From: Closterium sp. NIES-65
Lineage: Eukaryota; Streptophyta; Zygnematophyceae; Desmidiales; Closteriaceae
Length of the DNA: 64,000 bases
Direction: 5' to 3'
Assembly (NCBI GenBank): GCA_948144175.1
Contig: CANXME010001469.1
Span: 755,501 to 819,500, forward strand
Positions 47,462 through 60,392 of the stretch are shown in pieces (the first letter of the stretch is position 1; each line of letters begins with the position of its first letter). The position numbers and the translations under genes are program-made. Below the pieces are notes generated by a model. The model ran no database searches and had not been told where the DNA came from. It was given only the letters and a program-made list of their open reading frames with translations.

Positions 47462-50400
47462 ATGCCTCCACCCTCGCGGCGACGCGGTGCCAGGGATGGA
47501 GGAGACGACCCGTCCTCCCCGCGCGCTGACGGCGGCGCGGCGGGCAAGCGTGCACAGGCGCACAGGGCGGCGCACTACCCGCACCGAGGGAAGGCTGCCC
47601 CGGCAAACCTGGCGTGGAATGCGGCGGTCCTTGCGCTGGTGCTAGCTGCGGGATGCGCGGCGGCGGTGATCGTCGTGCTGACGTGGGGCGACGCGCTCTT
47701 CGGCTCCTCCGAGAAGCAGCGCCACCTCACGCCGCTCAACGCCCCGCGCGTGGCGGATCTTCCCATGGTGAGGTGCTCCCCATGGTGATGCTTCCCATGG
47801 TGAGGTGCTTCCCATGGTGATGCTTCCCATGGTGAGGTGCTTCCCATGGTGATGCTTCCCATGGTGAGGTGCTTCCCATGGTGATGCTTCCCATGGTGAG
47901 GTGCTTCCCATGGTGATGCTTCCCATGATGAGGTGCTTCCCATGGTGATGCTTCCCATGGTGAGGTGCTCCCCATGGTGATGCTTCCCATGGTGATGCTT
48001 CCCATGGTGAGGTGCTTCCCATGGTGAGGTGCTTCCCATGGTGATGCTTCCCATGGTGAGGTGCTCCCCATGGTGAGGTGCGGGCGGTCGGAGGGGGTTG
48101 GGATGGTTATCCCGGCAACGCAGTGCATGGCAAGCACGGGCAAGTGGCATGCGAGGATCAGGAGCGGCGCAAGGCGTTGAAGTCATGCCTCCCCAAGGCC
48201 GTCGCTGCTCCTCGCGCCCACGACCGTGCGAAGCGTTTCACATGTGTGTGCATGGATGCACGGGTGACGGGTGTACAGGTGGATGATTGAATGGGTCGAT
48301 GTGCATACGTGCATGGGTAAACGTTCCTCATGGGATGCTTTGGCGCATTGCGGTTGGCACCTAATGGCACCTAATGGCATGCGGATCACATGCATTGGCA
48401 GGTGGGCTTGACCCCTCTCCTCCCATCGTGTGCTGCCATGACATGGCATGACCTTGCATGCTGCATCATGTGTCGTCATCTCATCTCATGGCATGGCATG
48501 GCATGGCATGTGTGGGCAGTTCAAGGGCGGGTATGCGGAGGAGATGCTGTGGGGAACTTACCGCCCGCAACTCTACCTCGGCATTCGCCCACGGTAGGCT
48601 GCTCTGCTCTGCTCTGCTGTGCTGTGCTGTGCTGTGCTGTGCTGTGCTGCGCTGTGCTGTGCTGCGCTGCGCTGTGCTGCGCTGTGCTGTGCTGTGCTGT
48701 GCTGTGCTGCGCTGTGCTGTGCTGTTTTGTGCTGTGCCGTAGCGGAAGAGGGGGCGGCACTGAAGGGAGAGGGGGCGAGCGTGTCAGCAGTGCAGTGCGG
48801 GCGGCAGGGGAGGAGGAGGTGGCTTGTGGCTTGTGGCTTGTGGCTTGTGGCTTGTGGCTTGTGGTTGCCACGCTGCTCGCTGTGCCGCTGCTGCGTGCGG
48901 TGCCTCTTCCCATCACTTCCTCACTCACTCGCTCCACTCCCCTCTTTACCATCCGCGCATTCCTGCATTGCACAGGCCTCTCCTCTTCCACTCCTGCCCA
49001 TGCTGCCTCCATGTCCTGCCCCCCATATTCCTCGCGTGTCGTGCCGGTTGTCTCTGTCTTTCCATTCGCCCCCCAGCCTGCCCCAGTCGGTGGTGGCGGG
49101 GGTGATGTGGTGGGCGCCGAGGCAGGACGACTTTGTGGTCCGCCACACGTGTGAGCTGCACGACCCCGTCCTGCACTCCTACTCCTGGCTGCGCCATGAT
49201 GGCCGCCGCTACGCCCGCCAGGTATGGGGAGGTGACACGGGAAGGAGAAACCTTGGGAGGGGAGGGAGAGAGTGGGAGTGGACGAAGGGCATGAGGGTTG
49301 AGAGTGCAGGGCCCATGGGATTGGCATGGATAGGGGAGAGGAAGGGCATGAACTCAAGTGGTGCTCATCCGAGTGAGTTCGTTCCCATGTGCATTGCACA
49401 CAGGAGGTGAAGGACGGCCCATTCGACCTCAGCATGGCGTTCCTCAAGTCCTTCAACGGCAGCACGGGGTACGGGGGTGACTGGGCCGTGCGCGTGGCCG
49501 TGGACCTCAACCGTGAGAGGGTGGGCGGCGCAGTCAACGCCCAGTCAATGCCCTTGTGAGTCAACGCCCAGTCAATGCCCTTGTGAGTCAACGCCCAGTC
49601 AATGCCCTTGTGAGTCAACGCCCAGTCAATGCCCTTGTGAGTCAACGCCCAGTCAATGCCCCTATGAGACAACAGTAGTTATTGCCACGTTGAGGCCTGC
49701 TCCCACTTCCTTCTCCCTCCCCACCTCCACCCCACACACCACTTCCGGTTCTCACCCTTCTCACTTCTCCTCCTCCCCCTCCCTCTCTCATCCCCACTGG
49801 CTGTTCCTCTTGCTCCCCCCGGACCCTCCTCCCCACCTCCCCCCCCCCCCCTCCCTCCCTCCCGCAGCACCTTCTTCTTCTACGTGGCGGACGAGGCGGG
49901 CGCCCCGCTGCTGGCGCTGCCCTCGCCCGCCGAGGTGGCCCGCCTCGTGCTGCACCCCGCCGCTGCCACTGGGGTGGGCGGGGGAGAGGGTGCGAGTGGC
50001 AGTGCGGGGCGAGGGGGGGCGGAGGGTGACGAGGAGTGGGTGCGAGGGGGATTTGAGGACGAGGAGGAGGATGAGGAGGAGGAGGAGGAGGAGGAGGCGA
50101 TGGGGGTGGGGAGAAGGTTGAGGAGTGTGGAGGGCAGTGGTTTAAGAAGGGGTGGGGCGGGACGAGGGGTTGAGAGAGGGGGAAAGAAAGGGAGGAGGCT
50201 GATGGGCGAGGGGGGTGGGGCGGAGGAGGCGGAGGGGCGAGGGGGGCAGCGGGCAGTGGTGGTGGCGGGGGGGGTGTCGGATGTGTTTGGGCGGTGGGAG
50301 CTGAATGCCGTCACACAGGTATGCCACCTGTGCACGCTGGCAGGTATGCCACCTGTGCGCGCCGGACAGTGTGTGTGTTGCACTCACGCTCGCCGCTGCT

Positions 50401-53400
50401 GCTTCTCAACCCAAACCTCTTCCCTCGCCCCCCATGCCCCCTCCTCTCCCATCCGCAAGCAGCAGGCGGAGGGGCCGGGGGCGACATTTGAGGCGGTGCA
50501 CACGCGGCACATGCACAACCTGTCGGACACTGTCAAGGCCGCCCTCATCCGCCACGTACGTGCTCTCATGCCCGCCCTGCTGCCATCATCTGCATGTGCC
50601 CACATGCACCTGAGCATCCCGAGTTGTCATTCCTCCGTGGCCTCCCTCTACAACAGAGCCTCCCTCTACAACAGAGCCTCCCTCTACAACAGAGCCTCCC
50701 TCTACAACAGAGTCTCCCTCTACAACAGAGCCTCCTGCTCTACCTCCTCACACCCCCCCGTCCACCCTTGCATACTTCCCCACACCTTCCCCCTCCGGCA
50801 GTACCAAACCACGCAGCAGCCGACACTGGGCAACAAGGCACAGCCGGGCGCCAACGTGGCCATCATCCAGGTGCAATACAGATGCCCACTCTGCCTCATA
50901 TGTCTTGCGTTGTGAAGGCAAGGCAGCTGCATCGTCCACTTGCACTCCACTCCACCACCACAATCTGCTGCACCGCATCTGCTCGCCTCTGCTTGTGCTC
51001 CCGACCCGTGCACATGTTTCTGCTCTCTTTCTCCTTTTCACCGCATCATGTGCTTCTCGCTCCACCCATCCATCGCCTCTCGCTCGACTCTCACCCTCTC
51101 TCTATCTCCTTCTCCCCGCCACCCCACACACGCCCCGGCCACAGCTGACGGTGTGGCTGCCAGCGGTGGTGGACTTTGTCTTCCTCTCCGGCCTCCCCGC
51201 TGCCTCTGCTGCGCAATCATCGTCACAACAAGCCACCAGGCGCCTCAACCTTCTCTCAGGTGCCTCTCATAGTCCTTGTCTTCAAACGGAATGATGAGCA
51301 GCACAGCACACACACGCACACGCATGCAACCCCCCTCTTCCCCTCTCCTCCCACCGCTTCGCCGCTGCCGTCCTTCCACCGTCCGTCACCACACCAGGCC
51401 CTGCGTTGGCGCTGCGCATGGGAGAGGCAGACGCGGCAGTGGAGCGCCGCATGGAAGCTTCCTTCCCTGTCGTCCCTGAGGTGAGGAGAAGCGGCAGGTG
51501 GCAGTGGGGGTTGAGAAGGGAGAGGAAAGGTTGTGGGGGAGGGTGGTTGTGCGAGGTCAGGGACCATTCTCTGGTGCCAGTGGCCTGTGGCCGTGTGAGG
51601 TCATTAGAGTCCTCTCTGCCACTGTGCCTACCCCTCTGCCACTGTGCCTACCCCTCTGCCACTGTGCCTACCCCTCGCCACAACCCGTCCCCTGCCTGCC
51701 CGCCCAGCTGGCAGAGAAGATCCCAGGAGTGGGCAACGCGGTGAAGGCAGCGCTGAGCAACCTCATCGGCGGCATCGGGTACTTCCACGGCCGCTCCCGC
51801 ATCGCCATTCCGCCCCATCTTAAGGTACTTGCCATCACGCCTCCATCATGGGGTGGTTCACTCACTTCATCTCTTCCCCTCATCCGTTCATCGTCATCTT
51901 CATGCGCCCGCTTGTCCCTCAAGCCGTGGCCACCGCTGCCCGTGCACATGCGCTGCTCATGCCTCCTTGCTCAACGTCCCGTCATTCTTTCCGCCAATCG
52001 CCACAACCCCGTGCGCACACCAGGACCCCAGTGACCCAGCGGCCTACTGGCAGTATTGGGCAGCGGCACTGTTCACCGCCACGCCCAGCCGGCCCATGTT
52101 CCCTCGGGGCTTCCTCTGGGACGAGGGCTTTCATCAGCTCGTGCTCAGGTAACCTTCAGGTGGCCCTCAGGTCACCTTCAGGTGGCCCTCAGGTAACCTT
52201 CAGGTGGCCCTCAGGTCACCTTCAGGTGGCCCTCAGGTCACCTTCAGGTGGCCCTCAGGTAACCTTCAGGTGGCCCTCAGGTCACCTTCAGGTGGCCCTC
52301 AGGTCACCTTCAGGTGGCCCTCAGGTAACCTTCAGGTGGCCCTCAGGTCACCTTCAGGTGACCCTCAAGTCACCTTCAGGTGGCCCTCAGGTAACCTTCA
52401 GGTGGCCCTCAGGTCACCTTCAGGTGGCCCTCAGGTCACCTTCAGGTGGCCCTCAGGTAACCTTCAGGTGGCCCTCAGGTCACCTTCAGGTGGCCCTCAG
52501 GTCACCTTCAGGTGGCCCTCAGGTGATCTTCAGGTGGCCCTCAGGTGACTCTTAGGTGGCCCTCAGGTGCCTTTATGGGCTTCCACAAGCTTTTGCTTAG
52601 GTGATCCTCAGGTGCCTCTCAGGTGGCTTCAGGGCCCCCCAGCAGTTCGGGATCAGTTGACTGTAAGGTGGTGCCCAGGTGGCTTTAAGGGCTTCCACCA
52701 GCTCACCCTCAGGTGGTTCTCCAGTCAATCGCTCCGAGTCGCACTCAGGCGCCAGGCACGCGGCGCACCATGCCCATGGATGTCCTCCCTTTTCTTCCAC
52801 TCCCCTGTGTGTGCATTTCATGGCATGACGGCACGGTATGGCATGGGGGCAGGCGGTGGGACGAGCGCATGGCGATGGACGCGGTGGGGCACTGGCTGGA
52901 CCTGCTCAATGTGGACGGCTGGATCCCCCGAGAACAGATCCTGGGGGATGAGGCGCGCAGGTGAGGGGGCAGGGGGATGAGGCGCGCAGGTGAGAGGGCA
53001 GGGGGATGAGGCGCGCAGGTGAGGGGGGCGTGGGGATGAGGCGCGCAGGTGAGGGGGGCGTGGGGATGCATCGCCACTGCTGCTCACTCCCGGTTGGTCC
53101 TCATGCTTGCCATCTCACCTCTGAATGCTTCACACTCCCTCTCCCCCAACCCTCCATTCCCCCATGGCAAGGGCAGCAAGGTACCGGAGGAGTTCATAGA
53201 GCAGCATGTGACCAATGGCAACCCGCCCACGCTCTTCCTGCCTCTCACTGGTATGCACTCCAAGTGCATTTCGCCCTCGTTCTCCTTCTCACTCGTACCA
53301 AACGACCCCGTCCCATCCCCTCGGCGGACTCTATTGCTATGAATCAATGCTCTTCAGCACATCTTGCTCTCTGACTGCCGTATGCTCTCCATGTCTGCCT

Positions 53401-56400
53401 GCTCTGGACTTCACCACCTACATAGCTTGCGCTTGTCATGGCCTTTGCTGTGCTGCCATGGATGCACGAACCTTGGATGCACGAACCTTGGATGCACGGA
53501 CCTTGGATGCACGAACCTTGGATGCTGGTCTTGCTGTTCGCTACCTTGTTATTGCCTCCCAGAAATCCGTTTCCCTCTCACCTTATCACCCATCTCTCCA
53601 CAGAGATGGCTGATTTGGCAGCTCGCAGTGCTGCCACGTGTCATCGGCTGCCAAACGGGTCGTTTGTGCCGAAGGAGAGGGGGGGAGAGGGAGCGGGGGC
53701 AGGAGGCGGGGAGGCGGAGGGGTGTGAACGGGTGTCGTTCCTGCATGCATGCTTGCCGCGCCTCAAGGCGTGGTTCCGCTGGTTCAACTCCTCCCAGGCC
53801 GGTGCGTGTGGTAGGGCAGGCGGCTCACTGCTGCTGGGCAGATGTGAAAAGCAGAACGCATGTGGGAAGCTGTGTGTGGGATGGCACTTAGGCACGCCTC
53901 TTCATTCCACTTTGCTGCGCCGCACCTTGCGAATGGACATGTGTGGGTGGAAGCGGAGAGGGGCAGGGGCAGCGCTATGAGAGGGGCAGCGCTATGAGAG
54001 GGGCAGCGCTATGAGAGGGGCAGCGCTATGAGAGGGGTTGCAGCAGAAGCTCACCTCACCGCTGCCTTACTGGGATGGTGGAATGCGGGCATGGCATGCA
54101 AGGGCACACTGGGATGGTGGAATGCGGGCATGGCATGCAAGGGCACACTGGGATGGTGGAATGCGGGCATGGCATGCAAGGGCACACTGGGATGGTGGAA
54201 TGCGGGCATGGCATGCAAGGGCACACTGGGATGGTGGAATGCGGGCATGGCATGCAAGGGCACACTGGGATGGTGGAATGCAGGCATGGCATGCAAGGGC
54301 ACACTGGGATGGTGGAATGCGGGCATGGCATGCAAGGGCACACTGGGATGCTGCGGTGAGAGGAAGGGGGTTCCTCCCACATGGGTCTTGGTCCCTCACC
54401 ACCACCATTGCTCCATTGCCCTGCCGCCCCCTTCATGTGAACAGTGCCCCTCCTCACAGCATGTGAGCCGCACTTCATGCTGCCAAGGTGTTGGTGAGTG
54501 GGTGGCATGCGGCACTGCAAGAAAGTTGAGGTGCCAGCTGTGCTCTCTCATGCACCACCCTCCTTGTTTCCTCCTCTGCCTTTGATCAGGGAAGCTGCCT
54601 GGAAGCTACTACTGGCGGGGGCGGGATGCCAGCACTGTGCGCGAGCTCAACCCCAAGGCCAGTCCCACCCCGCCCTCCTTCCTGCCCTCCTTGCTGCTCT
54701 CCTTGCTGGTTATTTTTGTTGTCATCTCTTGTTTCCTTTCCTTAATGCTGCACCACTCGTCAGGCTCCCTTACTGTCCCCCCGCCCTGCCGTACGTCCCT
54801 GCCGGCATGTCGCCCCACTCCAACCCATCCATTCACCCCAGCCACTTCCATCGCCTTGCCCTTTGCCCCCCTCCCTCCCCGCCCTTGTCCCCCCGGTCCT
54901 CCCCCTCCCTCCCCGCCCTTGTCCCCCCGGTCCTCCCCCTCCCTCCCCGCCCTTGTCCCCCCGGTCCTCCCCCTCCCTCCCCGCCCTTGTCCCCCCGGTC
55001 CTCCCCCTCCCTCCCCGCCCTTGTCCCCCCGGTCCTCCCCCTCCCCCCCTCTGGCACCAGACGTTGCAGTCGGGGCTGGACGACTACCCACGTGCGTCGC
55101 ACCCGTCGGAGGACGAGCGCCATGTGGACCTGCGCTGCTGGCTCGCCACCGCTGCTGCTGCCATCGCCAAGATAGGCAGCGTGGTGGGGGAGGACGTGCA
55201 GGTGAGACGAGAGGCCGTGCAGGTGAGAGGGGGCGTGTGCCAGAGAGATTGTGGGCTGCCATCTCGCCGAGCTTGTCTCCTCACATCACAGCAGCAATGT
55301 GGCTGCCTGTTGGCCGCATGCAGCAACGTGGCTGCCTGTTGGCCGCATGCAGCAATGTGGCTGCCTGTTGGCCGCATGCAGCAATGTGGCTGCCTGTTGG
55401 CCGCATGCAGCAATGTGGCTGCCTGTTGGCCGCATGCAGCAATGTGGCTGCCTGTTGGCCGCATGCAGCAATGTGGCTGCCTGCTGGCCGCATGCAGCAA
55501 TGTGGCTGCCTGTTGGCTGCATGCAGCAACGTGGCCTGTTCTCTTTATTCAGCCTCTGCGCTGCAGTAACCTCACTCCCACTCCTTGCATTTGCTGCAAC
55601 TGTGCATGTGTGTTTTGTGCGTGCATGGGTGCATGCATGAGTGCGTGTGTGTGTGGATATTTGCGTGTATGAGTGCGTGCATGTGTGCATGTGTGCGTGT
55701 ATGAGTGCATGCTTGTGTGACCGCATGAATGCAGGAGTACGAGGTGACAGCCCAGCAGCTCACGGACTTCACGCGCCTCAATGAGGTACCCCTCTCCTCG
55801 CGCTCATGCCTCTTGCACCCACGCCCCTTGGGTGGGCAGTGGGCGGGTGGGTGGATGCATTGGTGGATGGGTGGGAGGGTAGATGGGTGGGCGGTGAGAT
55901 GAGAGCAGCCAGTTGCAGTGGGAGGGGCATGCATGAGTGACCATGGCTGGCAGGTACAGGGGATGGCAGATTGTCATGTGAGGCACTGACAAGGGGTGGG
56001 TAAGGGTTCAGTGTAAGGATGGGGGCTGGAGGGAAGCGACGCCAGCTGGTGTAATCAGAAGCTGGCTGCCCAACACCCTCCCCACTCTGCACCCCACTAT
56101 CTCTCCCCCACCCACACTCTTCTCGTTCCCTTCCGCCCCTCGCCCATCCACCCTCCTTCTCTTCGTCTCCCTCACTTCTCCGTCCCATGTTCGTGTCCCC
56201 CCCCTCCTGATGGGCAATCGCCCTTCCCACGGCACCAGCTGCACTGGGACGGCAGGAGGCAGCGCTACGCCGACTACGGCAACCACACCGACAAGGTCAG
56301 TGGGGGGACGCATGGGCGCAGAGGGGCGGTGCATAGGCGCAGAGGGGCGGTGCATGGGCGCAGAGGGGCGGTGCATGGGCGCAGAGGGGCGGTGCATGGG

Positions 56401-59400
56401 CGCAGAGGGGCGGTGCATGGGCGCAGAGGGGCGGTGCATGGGCGCAGAGGGGCGGTGCATGGGCGCAGAGGGGCGGTGCATGGGCGCAGAGGGGCGGTGC
56501 ATGGGCGCAGAGGGGTGGTGAATGGGCGCAGAGGGGCGGTGCATGGGCGCAGAGGGGCGGTGCAAGGGCGCAGAGGGGCAGTGCAAGGGCGCAGAGGGGC
56601 GGTGTATGGGCGCAGAGGGGCGGTGCATGGGCGCAGAGGGGCGGTGCATGGGCGCAGAGGGGCGGTGCATGGGCGCAGAGGGGCGGTGCATGGGCGCAGA
56701 GGGGCGGTGCATGGGCGCAGAGGGGCGGTGCATGGGCGCAGAGGGGCGGTGCATGGGCGCAGAGGGGCAGGTGCATGGGCGCAGAGGGGCGGTGCATGGG
56801 CGCAGAGGGGCGGTGCATGGGCGCAGAGGGGTGGTGAATGGGCGCAGAGGGGCGGTGCATGGGCGCAGAGGGGCGGTGCAAGGGCGCAGAGGGGCGGTGC
56901 AAGGGCGCAGAGGGGCGGTGTATGGGCGCAGAGGGGTGGTGTATGGGCGCAGAGGGGCGGTGCATGGGCGCAGAGGGGCGGTGCATGGGCGCAGAGGGGC
57001 GGTGCATGGGCGCAGAGGGGCGGTGCATGGGCGCAGAGGGGCGGTGCATGGGCGCAGAGGGGCGGTGTATGGGCGCAGAGGGGTGGTGTATGGGCGCAGA
57101 GGGGCGGTGCATGGGCGCAGAGGGGCGGTGCATGGGCGCAGAGGGGCGGTGCATGGGCGCAGAGGGGCGGTGCATGGGCGCAGAGGGGCGGTGCATGGGC
57201 GCAGAGGGGCGGTGCATGGGCGCAGAGGGGCGGTGCATGGGCGCAGAGGGGTGGTGTATGGGCGCAGAGGGGTGGTGCAAGGGCGCAGAGGGGTGGTGCA
57301 TGGGCGCAGAGGGGTGGTGTATGGGCGCAGAGGGGCGGTGCATGGGCGCAGAGGGGCGGTGCATGGGCGCAGAGGGGCGGTGCATGGGCGCAGAGGGGCG
57401 GTGCATGGGCGCAGAGGGGCGGTGCATGGGCGCAGAGGGGCGGTGTATGGGCGCAGAGGGGTGGTGTATGGGCGCAGAGGGGCGGTGCATGGGCGCAGAG
57501 GGGCGGTGCATGGGCGCAGAGGGGCGGTGCATGGGCGCAGAGGGGCGGTGCATGGGCGCAGAGGGGCGGTGCATGGGCGCAGAGGGGCGGTGCATGGGCG
57601 CAGAGGGGCGGTGCATGGGCGCAGAGGGGTGGTGTATGGGCGCAGAGGGGTGGTGCATGGGCGCAGAGGGGTGGTGCATGGGCGCAGAGGGGTGGTGCAT
57701 GGGCGCAGAGGGGCGGTGCATGGGCGCAGAGGAGCGGTGCATGGGCGCAGAGGGGCGGTGCATGGGCGCAGAGGGGCGGTGCATGGGCGCAGAGGGGTGG
57801 TGCATGGGCGCAGAGGGGTGGTGCATGGGCGCAGAGGGGTGGTGCATGGGCGCAGAGGGGCGGTGCATGGGCGCAGAGGGGTGGTGCATGGGCGCAGAGG
57901 GGCGGTGCATGGGCGCAGAGGGGCGGTGCATGGGCGCAGAGGGGCGGTGCATGGGCGCAGAGGGGCGGTGCATGGGCGCAGAGGGGTGGTGCATGGGCGC
58001 AGAGGGGTGGTGCATGGGCGCAGAGGGGCGGTGCATGGGCGCAGAGGGGCGGTGCATGGGCGCAGAGGGGCGGTGCATGGGCGCAGAGGGGTGGTGTATG
58101 GGCGCAGATGGGTGGTGTATGGGCGCAGAGGGGCGGTGCATGGGCGCAGAGGGGTGGTGTATGGGCGCAGAGGGGTGGTGTATGGGCGCAGAGGGGTGGT
58201 GCATGGGCGCAGAGGGGTGGTGCACGGGCGCAGAGGGGTGATGCATGGGAAGGCTGAGTTGAATGGTGAGAGGAGCGGAGGGGAGGTGAAAGGAGGTCAA
58301 GAGGTGTCCATCTCCCGGCATCCATATCCACACGCCCTGCCTGCCGCCCTGCCCGCTGCCCTGTCCCTGCCCTGCTTGGTGCCGTGCTGTGCGCCGTGTT
58401 GTGTGCCCCGGGGGCACCAGGTGCGGTTGGAGGCGGGGGAGGCGGTGGACCCCGTCACGTACAGCGTGCGACGGGAGCAGCGCCGCGTGGTCAAGGGCTC
58501 TCCCACACTGCGATTCGTGCCACACTTTGGATACGTCTCACTCTTCCCACTGCTGCTGCGCTTGATTCCGCCTGTAAGCTGTTTGTTCCGTTCCGCTCCT
58601 TTTCATTCCGTCCACCCTGCCACTCCAACCTATTTCCCCTCCACGCCCATTGCCCTTTTCTCGCCCGTCCTCTCGTGCTGTGTTATCTCGGTGCCCCATC
58701 TCTGCCTGTCCGCTCCCGTCCCCCATGGCATGGGCAGCACGCGAGTGAGTTGGGGCAGCAGCTGGAGGCGCTGCGCGAGGAGAAGCTGCTCTGGACGCCC
58801 TTCGGCCTGCGATCCCTCGCCACCACCAGGTGACACACTCCCTCGCCACCACCAGGTGACACACTCCCTCGCCACCACCAGGTGACACACTCCCTCGCCA
58901 CCACCAGGTGCCACTCCACACATGGGCGTGGGGAGATGACAGGTGGGGAGATTGTATGCCCATGCCGCAGCCGATGCCGACGGCCATGGTGCTGCTGCTC
59001 TTGCTCATGCCTCTGGACATGCCCATGCACATGCCCACGCCCATGCCTAGACGTCGTCTTGAACCTCCTCACCCTCGGGGTCCGTGAGTAGCGCGAAGGA
59101 TGCGTTCCATGAATTGAAACCTACCTTCCCTTGGCGGCTGTTGCAAGCTTCAAAACATTTTTTAGTCCATTCACCCTTTTTCCAGTAGTCGTTGAACTTG
59201 CCAAGGTCGTCAGGCTCCAAAGTGATGTGATTGATGACGGCATCCTTAAACAGCTCCTCCACGGGATAGATGACGCACTTTTCGACGTCTGGACCCTTCA
59301 GCAGGTCATCACACGCCTTCTTCATTGCCTCCTGCGAGTACACACGGACAAAACACGATTAGTAAAGTTCTGGAAAAACGGATAATCTTACACAAAAGGA

Positions 59401-60220
59401 ACACACCTCCATGGTGTTCTCGGTACACCAGCTCGGTTGGTGTACGGCTTCAAGCAGACTCTTGGTCGTTGAAGCCAACGTTTCATGGATCTCATCGGAA
59501 ATACGAAGACGCGTTTCAATACGCTGCACCACGGTGCGCAAATCTTTCAGCTCGGAGCGGGTATCAGCATCGATGTGATTGTACGAGTTCGCCTCCTCAT
59601 GCTCATGCGCACGCCCATGCCTTTGCCCATGCCCATGTCCATGTCCATGTCCATGTTCATACCCATTCCCATGCCCATGCCATGCCATGCTCTCGTCAAT
59701 GCCCATGCTCGTGCTCATGCTCGCTGCACCAGCAACCATGCTCAGCTCCTTGTCTCCGCGCAACCTTCCACTGCTGCTGTGCACGTGCGCCCCTCCCCCA
59801 GCGCGCTGTACATGCGGCGCAACACGGAGCACGACCCGCCGTACTGGCGGGGGCCCGTGTGGATCAACATCAACTACCTTGCACTCTCCGCCCTGCGCTT
59901 CTACTCCACCCGTACGCCCTCACCCCCCGGGGTGGGCCACCACCTCCCTTGATCTCTTGTGCTCGCGCCCTCGTGTGCCGTGCTGCTGACCTCAGGAGTG
60001 CGATCATCAGTTCTAACCTTGCCCTGTGCAAGGTTCTTCTGTGAATCGTCATCCTGAATCAGATGGGTTCTGATCTCTCTCTGACTCTCATGGCATACCG
60101 TTGTCCGTCCCCTCCCTCCTTCCATTTCTAGTGCATGCGTACACGTATATATGGAACCCTGCAGACTCATGCATTGCCGTGAGCGTGAACACACATACAT
60201 GTGTGCGCACGTGCACGCGC

Positions 60221-60265
<45 letters not shown>

Positions 60266-60305
60266 ACGGGCGTGTGCACACACTCACTCATAAATGTCTG
60301 CATTT

Positions 60306-60392
<87 letters not shown>

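Noticed and set aside
56274..58885. ORFs of 467-787 codons on both strands over the 21-bp array
   Set aside because: The period is a multiple of three without stops, so every frame stays open; conserved GCS1 exons flank the array as exons 18 and 19.
30707..58916. Possible CRISPR arrays among the regular repeats
   Set aside because: The repeats are contiguous without unique spacers, lie in introns of a eukaryotic nuclear genome, and no cas gene is present.
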